Positions 1-10,403 of a stretch of 60,000 bases of DNA are shown here, in pieces (the first letter of the stretch is position 1; every line of letters starts with the position of its first letter). The stretch is taken from positions 65,164,001-65,224,000 of the forward strand of contig CM060733.1 of assembly GCA_030704615.1 (NCBI GenBank). Direction: 5' to 3'. A model generated the notes under the pieces. The model saw nothing but the letters and a program-made list of their open reading frames with translations. It was not told where the DNA came from and made no database searches. This DNA is from Takakia lepidozioides. Taxonomy: Eukaryota > Streptophyta > Takakiopsida > Takakiales > Takakiaceae. The position numbers were made by a program, and so were the translations under genes.

Positions 1-54
1 GAGTCATAACCATGAGTACCGAACCCAATATGATACGTGTATGAGCATATTACA

Positions 55-650
55 TTCCGACACGTGACCCCCTAAGGTCCCGCGCAGTTGGTCCTATGAC
101 TCCATATGCAGAACGTCCAGTCAAATGTATGTCTACGAAGCAGCACGTGAGGTTTAGAGGATCGTGCACTTGGCACCACCTGGGACTACAACGTCCTCAT
201 GGAATCCCCTGTTCATGGAATATACCGTACTGTGCCAGTCGTAGGTATGACTGGCAAGAATCCACCACAGCTCTCGAAAGTCCAGCACGTGGGCACACAC
301 GAACGTGGCATATGGTGTCCCCAGATGCTGCCACGTGTTGACCCCAAATTTCCCCCCATGAAGACATACATGTGACTGCAAAGCCCCGTCCCCCACAGTG
401 ACACGTGGCAATGATATGTCGCACCACGCGTTTCTTCTATGACGCGACACGTGCTGTCGTTTAATTCCCTCGTCCGCTGTCATAGCTGGCAGTGAGGGCT
501 GGCGTCGCAGTCTGACACGTGGCATGTTCTGTAGCCACCACGTGTCTGTCTGACACCGCGGCTGACATGGACTACACTGTCCGTTCAGTCATTCAGTAAT
601 GCCAGCGTGTATGACTACCCCCACAGCTGCTCTGGCGCCACGTGACAGCC
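55..650. promoter_or_regulatory. Cluster of nine G-box (CACGTG) palindromes
   Basis: CACGTG occurs at 61, 144, 286, 332, 402, 448, 516, 539 and 639, often within the longer context ACACGTGGCA. Nine copies in under 600 bp is far above the 0.15 expected by chance. The spacers do not align well, so this is not a simple tandem repeat. G-boxes bind bZIP and bHLH factors in plants, so this could be a promoter or a transposon end. I see no gene in 1-780 that it would clearly serve; overlapping ORFs on both strands look non-coding. Confidence 0.45.
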
Positions 651-839
651 AGCCTGGAGAGTCATATCTGCCATGTCACAACTGACTAGGTCTTTACGTC
701 TTCAGAGTCAGGAAGTTGTAAATGGCTTCCATGACTGCATTTGCAGTCATAACACAGAGACGTAAAAGCCGCTTTTTGTTGTAGTGTGACCCTCTTGCAC
801 ACTATAAGTCAAATTGCAGCCTCAGATTATATCATCCAT

Positions 840-1600
840 AATTATCCACAAGATATGCATCATGCAAGATATCATGGGCATATAATAACTACTTGCCACA
901 TTTACAGATCCAAGATATGTATACACAGGTACCTTGAAGTGACCCAAGACATGCACCGTGCAAGGTTCCATGGGTAGGTAAGAACAAGATTCAGGATATG
1001 TACATACAAGCACCTTGAAGGAGTAGCCTGCAATTTACCAGATTTCAAACATGCAACCAAGTAATCTTCTTGGGCATGACAAAACATATTGCAGCTTCGC
1101 TCTTTGCCATCTGTAAGTACCCCAAGACATGCATCATGCAAGGCTCCTTGGGTAGGTAAGAACAGCCTGTCTTATTATAGATCCAGGATATGTTCATACA
1201 AGTACCTTGAAGGACCAGCCTGCAATTAATTACATTTCAGGCATGCACCCAAGTACATTTCTTGGGCATGACAAAACATATTGCAGCTTCACACTTGGCC
1301 ATTTGTAAGTACCCCAACATATGCATCATGCAAGGCCTCTTGGGTAGGTAAGAACAGCATGCCATTGTACAAATTCAAGACATGTTTAGTACACAAGCAT
1401 CTTGATGGACCAGCCTGCAGTTTATCAGACTCCAAACATGCAACCAAGTGACCCACTTGGGCATGACAAGACAGACTGCAACTTCATTCTACACCATGTA
1501 TAGTTGCCCCAAGACATGCATCATGTAGGGCATTTTGGCATGGAAGACAGGCCTGCCATGTCACAGCTTCAAGATATGGACACACATACACTTTGAGTGC
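840..1600. repeat. Degenerate tandem repeat, ~180-196 bp unit, about four copies
   Basis: A block containing CAAGACATGCA, then TGGGTAGGTAAGAACA, then a CTTGAAGGA/CCAGCCTGCA segment and CTTGGGCATGACAAAACA recurs. The first landmark is at about 944, 1123, 1314 and 1510, giving periods of 179, 191 and 196. Copies differ by substitutions and small indels, so the array is old. No coding potential is conserved between units. Confidence 0.65.
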
Positions 1601-2730
1601 CCGAGACCAAGCCCACTTGGCCAAAAAATAAATCATACATTGCAGGTGGCTGGTCTGATGGCAAAATAAGGCAAATAATCACTGGCAGAGGTCCAGTAGA
1701 GCTTACCACCACTGTTTTCCAGAAGGCTAATTCCATGTTTTGCAAATAAAACCTCACTATGCTCCATTCCACATCAAATCCAGGCCTGTAAGAGGCCTGT
1801 CATTGCCTTATCAGGCTGCCATCTTTAAAAACAGGGCCTCCTCTTCCTTAGAACCTAACAGCCACTGATGCCTTTACCCATAAATCATCATTCCTCTTTT
1901 AAGGCCAAAACAAAACCTAGTTTAAAAATCCACAGGCAATGCTGTCAAAGATTCAAGACAAGGTAAGGTCCAAATGTTGGGCTTCAAGAGACAAGCCTGC
2001 CAGGCCGAAGTGCTCCATCAAAGGCAGCAAAACATAAGTCAAAAGTAAGCATCAGCATGCCAAACCAGGAGCAAACGGGCCGAAATTGGGGCTACAGGCA
2101 GCAGCCAAGCCATGACGCCATACAGAATAGGTTCCCTTTGCCCACATCCTTATCTGCAAGCTCAAGAGAATTCAAAGCAAGTAGGGATCCTCACCTGGTC
2201 CCATCACAAGCCCCCACAAAAACCAACAGGTTAGTGAGGATTGTGGAACCCCAGGTGAATCACAGACCCCTACACTTGTCATCGATGTCAACTAAGAACC
2301 TCAAAAGCAAGAGAGAAAGACATAAAGTAAAAGGAACCCTAATCACCAAAAACACCTTGAGCGATTGGGGAAGATAGCTGTGCGCCATCGCCACCAGCAA
2401 GCCACCTCCAGCACAACTAAGGAAAAGTGAAGCATACAAGCATCTTTGCTAGGTTTAAGAAGGGAGAGAGAGATACTTCCCAACACAAGCGCCGCTGCGA
2501 AAAATAAAAGCCAGAGGAGGGAAAGAGACGATGCATTCACAACATTGTCTCCCGCCTGTGAGAAGAGACAAAACGCCGCCATTGCGCATCCCCAGGAGCT
2601 CGTCCAGCATGGGTACGAAGCAGCAGACAGGGTAGCAGCAAAACGCAGACGCCATACCTCTCATCCCGCAAGCTCAGAAGCACGAGGAGTGCTGCTGACG
2701 GTGGGAGAGACACCCTAGGGCCATGCCCAA
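1601..2730. other. No gene recognised
   Basis: The stretch has only short unrelated ORFs, none with a recognisable domain or consistent splice signals. It is moderately A-rich non-coding sequence. Confidence 0.5.
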
Positions 2731-3305
2731 TTTTTCATCCGTGCAGGATGAGTAATGAACACCACATTTTTCGAAACCCGACGGATGTCATCCGTTAGCT
2801 AGGTTTAAACAGTAGGTTATAGGGTAGGGGTTAGGGTTTCACTCCTTAATTAGCCATAATTAAGGGTAATTAATCAACAGTCCAGGGCCATCATAAATTC
2901 AGTTGGAGAAGGTTCGTCAGTAGGATGGAAAAACAGTACATAAATATCCAAGGCAACGGTTTCACATCCTAACAGGTAATTCAACATCCCCAAAATAAAA
3001 TGCCTCATCCAGTACGGAAAAAAGCCATAAAAGAGGAATGAACGAATTAATATCTTGGTATTTTTCATCCGGTATGGATGGAAAAATTTATATATAGGAT
3101 GCCAGTGTCAACCCCTACAGAGGTAATTCCTCATTCTCTGGCGACTCATCTGGTATGGATGAAAGTCAATAAAAGAGGAATGAAAAAAACATAGACCCAG
3201 TTTAGAGGTAATTTACTGTCCACCCAAGTAATTCATCCGGTATGGATAAAAAATCGTTATAGGGCGGGTGAAACACTGTTTAGAGTCTATCCGGTATAGA
3301 TGGAA
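2731..3305. repeat. Dispersed CATCC-N5-GGATG dyad repeats
   Basis: About seven dyads of the form CATCC-GGTAT-GGATG, or decayed versions, are centred near 2743, 2921, 3013, 3073, 3154, 3241 and 3295. One inverted form (ACGGATG T CATCCGT) is centred at 2788. Several are followed by an A-run. Spacing is irregular (54-133 bp). GGATG/CATCC arms also bound many sites of the array at 8.9-10.2 kb, in the opposite orientation. A plant telo-box-like AGGGTTAGGGTTT lies near 2828. Confidence 0.55.
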
Positions 3306-3339
3306 AAACAGGAAAAAAACACTGATAAAACCGGCCAAT

Positions 3340-3495
3340 TCCAAGGAGGGAGGGAGAGAGAGGGAGAGAGGGTGGGGGGTGATTGAGCAGCAGCAACTAC
3401 CCCCCCCCCCCCATATTTTGTCTTTTACGGGGGAGCTGAGAGCAGCAGCACTTGCTGCTCTCAGCCCCCCACATGCATTGTTTTTTTTTTTAAAA
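3340..3495. repeat. Low-complexity purine tract, C-run and T-run
   Basis: A G/A-rich tract (3346-3381), a run of 12 C (about 3401-3412) and a run of 11 T (about 3480-3491) follow each other. This is simple sequence. It will be prone to assembly error. Confidence 0.7.
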
Positions 3496-3510
3496 TCTGG
3501 AATCTAGAGG

Positions 3511-4278
3511 TTGTTTCCACGAAGGCCTAATGTGACAGGTGCTAGGAATATGGGGAAAGAGAAGAAGTCCCCTGCCCCAAAGAAAGCCTCGGGGAACCCG
3601 TTTAATATCCCGGGACGTGTGACGCGGGCTGGCACCTCATGGACTACCAGCCCCTGCATGTGCATTAATAAGGTGGATTCGATGCAAAGTATGTGTGTGA
3701 TTTACTAATTGTGGGGGGGCGGGGAGGGGCATAGGTATTGTGGGATCAGCTCATTGCGGGAGAGAATGATGCGGCAAAGAAGGCCAGTTTTGAGAAGGCA
3801 CGCTCCGCAACAACAATCCGCCTTGAGAAGCACGACTATGTCCACAAGTGGGGGCCCCGCGGATCCAAGGGTTTCATCACTCGATTTGTAAGTCATACTT
3901 CCCTATGTATTTTGTTATAGGCTTCTTTTTGGCTCCATCATCATGAGGAACTGACTTTAGTTTGTGGCATGTGTAGCACCGCGTGTCTAAGAGGAAGCCC
4001 TCTCGGATAGAGTACGAATACTGCTAGGAGCATGGTTGGAAATTCCTCATGAACAACATGGCCAACTCGGAGGGGATCAGTGCATCACTACAGGGCACTA
4101 GTATGGATGGGGGGGGGGTCATGGCCGGGGATTGGATGAGAGCTCTATGGGAGTTCAGGGACCCCTTTCAGGTGCTCCGGCGCAGGGCCGGCAGGGTGCT
4201 AGCGATAGAGTATCCTCTATGGAGTCATCAACAAGCTCATCGGATAGCCATGACTCTGATGACTCCGAGGATGAGCAG
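3511..4278 (+). pseudogene. Possible remnant of an unidentified spliced gene
   Basis: Coding-like segments follow one another on the plus strand. One is basic (from a Met at about 3550, Lys-rich, ending near 3660). A second, at about 3738-3890, contains NDAAKKASFEKARSATTIRL. A last one ends in a Ser/Asp-rich acidic tail (ESSTSSSDSHDSDDSEDE) with a stop at 4276-4278. An acidic tail after a basic domain is common in transposase-derived and chromatin proteins, but I recognise no family. Frames do not join cleanly without assuming introns, so this may be a relic or a chance alignment of open frames. Confidence 0.2.
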
Positions 4279-4422
4279 TCCTAGTCAGAGTGTAGATCAT
4301 GGAGTCAGCCTATGTCTGAACCCTTGTGAGCAAAATATTTACGCTTATTGCTTGTAAATATATTTCCATATTTCACCTTGTATTTCGTTTTGTTTTTTTG
4401 GCGACGCTCGTGCGACGGTCCG

Positions 4423-4549
4423 GCGACGCCCGGGCGTCGCATAATCGGCGCCGCGCCCATGCCTGCAACGGGGGGTTTCCCAACGCCGCGGCGTTGCAAA
4501 CCCCCCCTTTTTCCTGTAGTGCACCCTTGAGTGCCTTCGGCACTCAAGG
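4423..4549. repeat. Three perfect palindromes in a row
   Basis: GCGACGCCCGGGCGTCGC (4423-4440) and CAACGCCGCGGCGTTG (4481-4496) are perfect palindromes. The second sits inside a larger inverted repeat of GGGGGGTTT and AAACCCCCC. A hairpin with an 11-bp stem and TTC loop (CCTTGAGTGCC/GGCACTCAAGG) follows at about 4525-4549. The last is shared, in decayed form, with the chromovirus LTRs near 15,078 and 21,342. Confidence 0.7.
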
Positions 4550-4620
4550 AGGCGGAGGCGCTCACTAGGTGGAGCCCCGCCAACCGGGTTGTGGTGGGGA
4601 GGGCTCCGTGTGGGGTCGTT
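4521..4620 (+). mobile_element. Fragment of a gypsy LTR
   Basis: From GCACCCTTGAGTGCC through the GGAGGCGCTCACTAGG/TGGAGCCCCGC stretch to the GGCTCC that follows, this matches the 5' part of the LTRs at 14,978 and 21,246 with scattered substitutions. Similarity stops near 4,610. Confidence 0.7.
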
Positions 4621-5340
4621 GCAGCCTATAGTGTCCATTTTTGGCTGTCACAGCACAGTTTTTCCTGCACATAGATTGATAATATACATTCACACTCTTC
4701 AATCGAATGGACTATTTGAATAAAGGACTATAATGGATTATATGCACTAGAGGCTTTATCCACTCTTTCAAATTTCATTTCAAAATACTAAGTATATTGA
4801 AAGTTAAGGACTTTTTAAAAAGTCCCTAGTAAAATGTCATAGTCCATAATCTGCTGATTATGTACTTTGTTCTTGGTCAATTTTCAATGCCACTATAAAA
4901 AAGGACTCACATTATGATCACCCCCATTTTGAGGAATCTAGAATGCCTTATCTTACATTAAAATATGTAGCCCATAAAATGTTAGGGACTTTTGTAGAGC
5001 ATAGAAATTAGTTATTTTTATATTAAGCTTTACTACATGAAAAACATAGATTTACAAGAACTTCCTTCACAAAAAACACGTATTTCCCATAGGTTGAGGG
5101 CATAGATAAATTAGATTTGAGAATTTCGTTATTTTAAAGTTGATTTGATTTGATTTATTTTTATTTTTATTTTTTATTTTTGAAAAGCCAGCCCATATTG
5201 TTTTGACACGGTACTTTTGGCCGACGGTCTGGATTGACTTCATCCGACGGTCAAAATTTTTTTTTTTCAAAACTCGTGCCAGTTTCAGGACATTTCATGT
5301 ACTCGTGATTGTGTCGCATTATGGACACTCTAGGCTGCAA
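4621..5340. other. AT-rich block lying between two LTR fragments
   Basis: This 0.7-kb AT-rich segment occupies the place of about 270 bp of interior LTR sequence, judging by the intact LTR. It contains an 18-bp perfect palindrome, GGACTTTTTAAAAAGTCC, at 4808-4825, and several GGACTA/TAGTCC motifs that could form a larger foldback. No coding sequence is visible. It could be an inserted MITE-like element or unrelated DNA between two separate LTR fragments. Confidence 0.45.
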
Positions 5341-5344
5341 TCAC

Positions 5345-6212
5345 CCTGTGGGGTGATGGTAGCGTATGGAGTAGTAACCCCGAGACCGGTGCAAGCCCGT
5401 TGGTGACCAAAAGCTAGTGAGTAAGCGTGCGAACCGGAAAGCGACCAAGGTGTGGGAAGCTATTCTGGATTGTCATCTATCAAAGGGAATTTCCACTAGG
5501 CCCAAAGTGGTGGATAGTCTTTTAGAGGCGCAAGGGGGACCGTTATGCCCCGGTGAGCAGCCGAAGCTCCGAGTTGGCCCGGCGGCCAGTTTGGGAGTTA
5601 GGTGCGCGCATCAAAGCGAGTAATTATGACTTGAAGGGGAGTTTATCGAAGTGAGGTGCGCGACACTTGGTATCAGAGCTTAGAGTTCAGTACGCGATCG
5701 TCCTTGAGATCGGCCTCACCATAGGGTTGGGCTGCAAGACAAAGCGAAAGCGGAACAGCCTGAAAGACGATGATCCCAGTGAGCCCGGTGGGGACGACGT
5801 GTCACCGAAGCGGCAAATGGAAGAGGCGATTTATAATTCTGAAAGCGAGGCCGCTCGAGAGTGGGAGGAATCTGGGGAGTCGGAGCCCGAAGACTTCCCA
5901 AAGGCTCCGCCAGACCAACTGATGTCTCCTATGCCAACAGCCTTTTGGGAAGGGTTGTTGGCGCAGTTTGGCGGGACGCTAAAAGACGTGAGGGCGGCTA
6001 ATGCCACTTCCACTAAGGCGAAGTTTAAGGTGAAGCCTAAGGAACCCAACACCTTCGAGGACATCCGAAATCAGAAGGCACTCAACACCTGGCTCTTGGA
6101 GCTGGAGCAGTACTTCCAGGCAGCCAAGTTGAGTGACGAGGATCGGGTGGAAGTGGCTCATACCTATTTGAGGGGCTATGCTCAACAATGGTGACAAAAG
6201 CGCCTTTCTGTA
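5345..6212 (+). pseudogene. Truncated Ty3/gypsy element: 3' LTR-type end, PBS and broken gag
   Basis: 5345-5665 matches the last third of the LTR of the complete chromovirus downstream. A primer-binding site TGGTATCAGAGC (initiator-Met tRNA) is at 5668-5679. The gag-like frame that follows matches the complete element through the motif LRGYAQQW at about 6170-6193, where a TGA replaces the second Trp codon. Similarity ends near 6,212. The ATG used by the complete copy (15,782) is ATA here, so the start is also lost. No pol follows. This is an old, dead relative of the 15-22 kb element. Confidence 0.8.
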
Positions 6213-6289
6213 ACTTGAAAGTGGTGGTGTTGCAATCCAATTACTCCTGGGCGTGGGTCAGTATCTGCAGCAGTGCAGGTTTCCAAAAC

Positions 6290-8512
6290 ATTCATGAATT
6301 TGAAATTGTGATGATGTCCAACACACAGAAGAGGAGGAAATTATACCTGATGCCACCAAGTCATCACATTGAGCCAGTCGTTCATGTTGTCGTCTGTTGG
6401 CTCGATGGGAAAGTGGTACAACAGCTTCGTGTTTGTATGGCCGTTCCAGATTCGCAGCCACCTTGTCTGCATGGCCTAACATCGGTCTGACATAAGAACT
6501 TCATCATGAGAATCGTGAGAAGACACAAAACAAGAACAAACACATGCTTACCTTCTTCGCTGGCTCAACATAGGACAGTGCGATGTGATGAAGTTTCTCC
6601 ATGGACATTTTCGGTTTCATAGGTCTGGAGTAATGCAGTCCTATCTCCGCCAGGAACTCGGCACCAAGACCAGGGTCAGCGATTGCAACTTGCTTAACAA
6701 GTTTGGACTTGTACTTGGTCCGTGATTGCCTCCCTGCCTGCACAATGTGACTCTCTATCGACGCGTCCGCCTTGTTGGGGGCATCCTTCTCAAAGAACTG
6801 CCTTTTGGCATAGGCCAAGTCATCCCTGATGTTCGTCTGCATTCCTATACCCAGCGGATACAGTCAGGCCACTGATCCCTGCAACAAATAGCATTAAATC
6901 GGGAAATTTGAGATGAACCTCACCGAATAGAGGATCTCCACCATGGCGTCCAGTGTTGGTCGGTACCAGGTGCGATCCGCTTTCGCAAGGGACTTCCTGT
7001 ACAGCTCGGGATCAAGGGATTTTTGGAAGTCCGTCAGCGGTGCTGTTCCCACTTCTTGCACTCTGTAGAGCATATGTGCCAGATGAGTTTCCACGAAGGC
7101 CCTCTCTGTTACCCTGCCATGGAGAAAAAAAAAAGGAACAACATGAAAATATGATAAAAAAATAACCAGATTTCGGCACAGCAATCCAATTTCTAGTTCA
7201 TAGAGTGCATGACAGTCAAGAACATTGTCTATTTTGGCGCCGCAATAGGCAGTACACACGGATGTAGTTGTATACTTACAGATTTATATCCGCCATGGCA
7301 CCCTTTAACAGTCATCTGTCCCTCACGTCCACCTTCACGACAATGCAGTCCACCATGTAATGCCAATTGATATCTTGCGGATGCATTTTAGCAATGTACT
7401 GTGTCCAGGCAAGCATCCTGTGGTTCCCGTCCCAAACGAAGAACATCTTCCCTTCCATGTGTGCGAATGTGGGATTAGTCTTTAGAGAGACTTCAAACTC
7501 GGCATTTACAGTGTGCCAGTGGGGGCTCCAATTCTGAAGCTCCTCTGCAGTGGGGCCCCTTGTGACACCCTGGTCATTCTCAATGGAAACGTAGAATGCT
7601 GCCGACCCCCGTTTGTACCCTTCTCTGAAGTTGTGCTTCAGTCGATCGATGTCCCCTTGCAGTGCTTGCCTTACAACTGGAAGGCCAACCATGCGACACA
7701 AAGGAACCTTGAGGTTCTCCGGGTACACCATGGAGCCCAAAACGCCGCCTATGTTGCTATGAGTCTCTGCCAGCAACCTGTTTGCTGCTATGTTCATGTC
7801 TCGTGCGCTCATGAGCATACCCGCCACTAGTTTCTTACTTCTATCACCTCTCTCACTTCCCTCACCCCTCTCACCAGCCTGTCTACTGTCCTGGAGGTTT
7901 TGCTCTTCCGCAAGCTCCAGCAAGTTCTGATCGTCGTCAAGTCGCACCACGTTGTCGTCCTCTGCTTCTGTCAGCTCAATGGGCCGCCCTTCTGTAGATC
8001 CGACTCCGATATCTCTAGCGGCCTCCACCGCATCTGTGTTTTTTGAAACTGCCTGCAAATCCAATATCTCCGCTTCCAGTCTCCCTAGTGGTTTTACTGG
8101 CGAAGCCATGGGCTCCTTCTGCTTCCTCGGCTTCCGAACTCTAGGTGGGCTTTTCTGAGGCGATATCTGAGGTGTTGAATGAGGAGTCGCCTGCCTCAAT
8201 GCACTTCCACCTTGCGAGCGCAGCACCCGGGCAGGAGTATCCAAAGTTGACTGTGTTGCCTCGCCCCCCTGCGATCCCTCCCCAGCTCCCATGTCAAACA
8301 AACAGGAAAACATGACACACTGCACGCCAAAAAAAAGGTATAAAAGGAATAGTGCGTATGGAGTGCTTCATATCCGCGAAGCACGAATCTCTCACTGGTG
8401 GGCGATCCGAGTCTCCGGATAACGAGGTCTGCATTTCCTGCATGAGACGGAGCTTAAGTTTTGCCGGAGTCGCTTGACCTTCCACAAACTCTATGCTATC
8501 ACTATGCTGCAT
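6290..8512 (-). CDS. Unidentified spliced gene with a ParB/sulfiredoxin-like DGNHR motif
   Basis: This minus-strand gene has at least four coding segments. The first runs from a Met at 8512 to a likely donor after Arg-Pro-Pro. The main one (about 8319-7320) has a low-complexity, Ser/Pro/Lys-rich N-terminal half with acidic stretches. Its second half contains GDIDRLKHNFREGYKRGSAA and then FFVWDGNHRMLAWTQYI. DGNHR followed by an A-W helix resembles the DGxHR signature of ParB/sulfiredoxin-like domains. That resemblance is by motif only. Further segments lie at about 7115-6920 and 6837-6560, then a Trp-rich segment at about 6475-6350. The 3' end meets the truncated gypsy copy near 6.2 kb, so the gene may be incomplete. 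It diverges from the MULE gene across the palindrome array, which suggests a shared control region and possibly a shared transposon. Some splice phases are unresolved. Confidence 0.5.
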
Positions 8513-8916
8513 AAGGAGAGGAAACGCAGGAGAATGTCACTGCAGAAGGGCAAGGAGCGAGAGAGCGAAGCGGTGGAACATGCAACCACTCTGCACGAGC
8601 AGATGCGTAAGCAGCCACGTCTCCCGAAGCGTTGCCACCGTCCACCACTTTCTGCCGTATGGGTGATGAAGAGATTGCGACCCTTGACACGTTCGCACGG
8701 ATGAAGTTGACTGGAACACGACGCGTGCCTGTTCAAGCTACCAGTACAAGACGCTTTATCCGAATTGCGGCACCGAAATATCGTTCCGTTCACCGGATGC
8801 TGTTCCCGGAGCAGCCGGCATTGAATGAAATATCCGCATATCATGAAACCCAACCACCATGAAAATCCCCTGCCAATGACATTCAACAGTCAGGTCGGTA
8901 CGTTTCATCAGCGGAC

Positions 8917-10249
8917 GGATGAATTTCGGCGCCGAAATTCATCCTATGCAAGTGCTTTCATACACAAACTTATGAATTTCGGCGCCGTAATTCATCGCTT
9001 CCCTAGTCCTCATCCGTCATGAGCAAACCTGTCAGTCGGATATCGGAGCCGGAATTAATTCCGGGACAGTAGAGACGGCTGCACTTGGGCACATTTCATC
9101 CATATTTCGGCGCCGAAATTCATTAAGAATATCTCCGTCCGCGCTTAGACGAGGTGAAATCATCCATATTTCGGCGCCGAAATTCATCCAGCGCGAAGAC
9201 TAAATCGGCACCATGCTACGCTTTGCCGCCATCATTGCCCCTCACGGTTGCTGTCCATGCCTGTTGGACTTGCCATGTCTAGACAGTTACCTATAATTTC
9301 GGCGCCGGAATTATACTTTATGTGCGGCAACGTCCCGTGCGAAAAATGACCAGTTAATGGATACTGTCAGTTTCAAATGAAAACAACGGCTAAAATGCAA
9401 TTAATTTTCCCCCAACATGAAAAAATATCCCCTTTCGTCATTGGATAACGGCCTTTTGTAAGACATAAGGGGTTGAATGTGCTGATTTCTCCATTTAATG
9501 CAAAATATTCGTGTTATCTTCGTCGGAATGGGTTATTTCAAACGAATTTCGGAACATTACATCATCCAGAAGCAAGAAGTAAGTGTCGGGTTCGGACGAA
9601 TTTCGGCGCCGAAATTCATCCGTCGCATAGAAAATGTAATATTAGAGTTACCCATTGCGGACAGTAAGGATGAATTTTGGCGCCGAAATTCATCCATTTC
9701 GAAGAGAAATAAATGTTGGAGGGAGGGCATTGGATGAATTTCGGCGCCGAAATCCATTGCTCGCGAAGAAAAAAGAAAATTAGAAGGGAGGACTTTGGAT
9801 GAATTTCGGCGCCGAAATCCATCCGCAAGACAGCAGAATTAGGGTCGGAAAAGGAGAAGATGAATGAATTTCGGTGCCGAAATTCATCCCTACTGCCGAT
9901 TCAGGATTACTGTCATTCGGATGTTGGCACCGAAATCCGGACACGTGGTGAATCATGACTGTAATCACGAACACATTCATCCGTAATTCGGCACCGAAAT
10001 TCAACCCTTATGTGCAGAAACAATTTCATGAAGAACATGTTCATCCGAATTTCGGCACCGAAATCCATCCATCGGGTGCTTGCTCAGTTTCATGAGGTGA
10101 ACAAATTACGATTTCTGTCGCCGGAATTCATCCCCTTGCTTCCAAATCTGTTACATCATAGAGATGTTCATCCAGATTTCGGTGCCGAAATTCATGAGAA
10201 GGCCTGATTTATTGTAGCCCAACTGGTGGTACATCACAATTCAGGCACC
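8917..10249. repeat. Phased palindrome array 1, core TTTCGGCGCCGAAA, 64-bp period
   Basis: About 17 recognisable sites are centred at 8930, 8983, 9047, 9111, 9175, 9303, 9607, 9681, 9745, 9810, 9875, 9928, 9992, 10056, 10119, 10183 and 10246. The best copy is a 28-bp perfect palindrome (8917-8944) with GGATG/CATCC arms around GAATTTCGGCGCCGAAATTC. Most spacings are 63-65 bp; the others include 53, 74 and 128, with one 304-bp break. The spacers do not align with one another, so this is not a tandem duplication of a 64-bp unit. The array fills the interval between the divergent genes at 6.3-8.5 kb and 10.4-13.8 kb. A 14-bp palindrome GTAACGTACGTTAC lies just beyond it at 10288-10301. Confidence 0.85.
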
Positions 10250-10403
10250 AAATATCCGATGTGAACTTGTTGTGGTCGTCCGTATTTGTAACGTACGTTA
10301 CACACCTTCATCCATACGTGCACTAATCACCGATCCTGTTGGATACAGAATCCTCCAGAAAATGATTGTGGTATTATGTATGACACACTCTTCTCATTGC
10401 AGG

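Noticed and set aside
154-525. 123-aa minus-strand ORF
   Set aside because: Overlaps other ORFs on both strands in the G-box cluster; no domain and no splice or promoter context.
2820-2840. Internal telomere repeat
   Set aside because: Only about two TTAGGG-like units; more likely a telo-box or chance.
9473-10207. Short ORFs with repeated peptides such as MNFGAEIHP on both strands
   Set aside because: They are translations of the palindrome repeats. The palindrome yields similar peptides on both strands, so they are not evidence of a protein.
8917-10249. CRISPR-like appearance (palindromic repeats with unique spacers)
   Set aside because: The locus is nuclear plant DNA, repeats vary, the spacing rather than the spacer length is fixed, and there are no cas genes.
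8917-10249. Canonical E2F sites
   Set aside because: E2F sites read TTT(C/G)(C/G)CGC. The core here, TTTCGGCGCCGAAA, has an extra C-G pair on each side, and the 64-bp array is not known for E2F targets.
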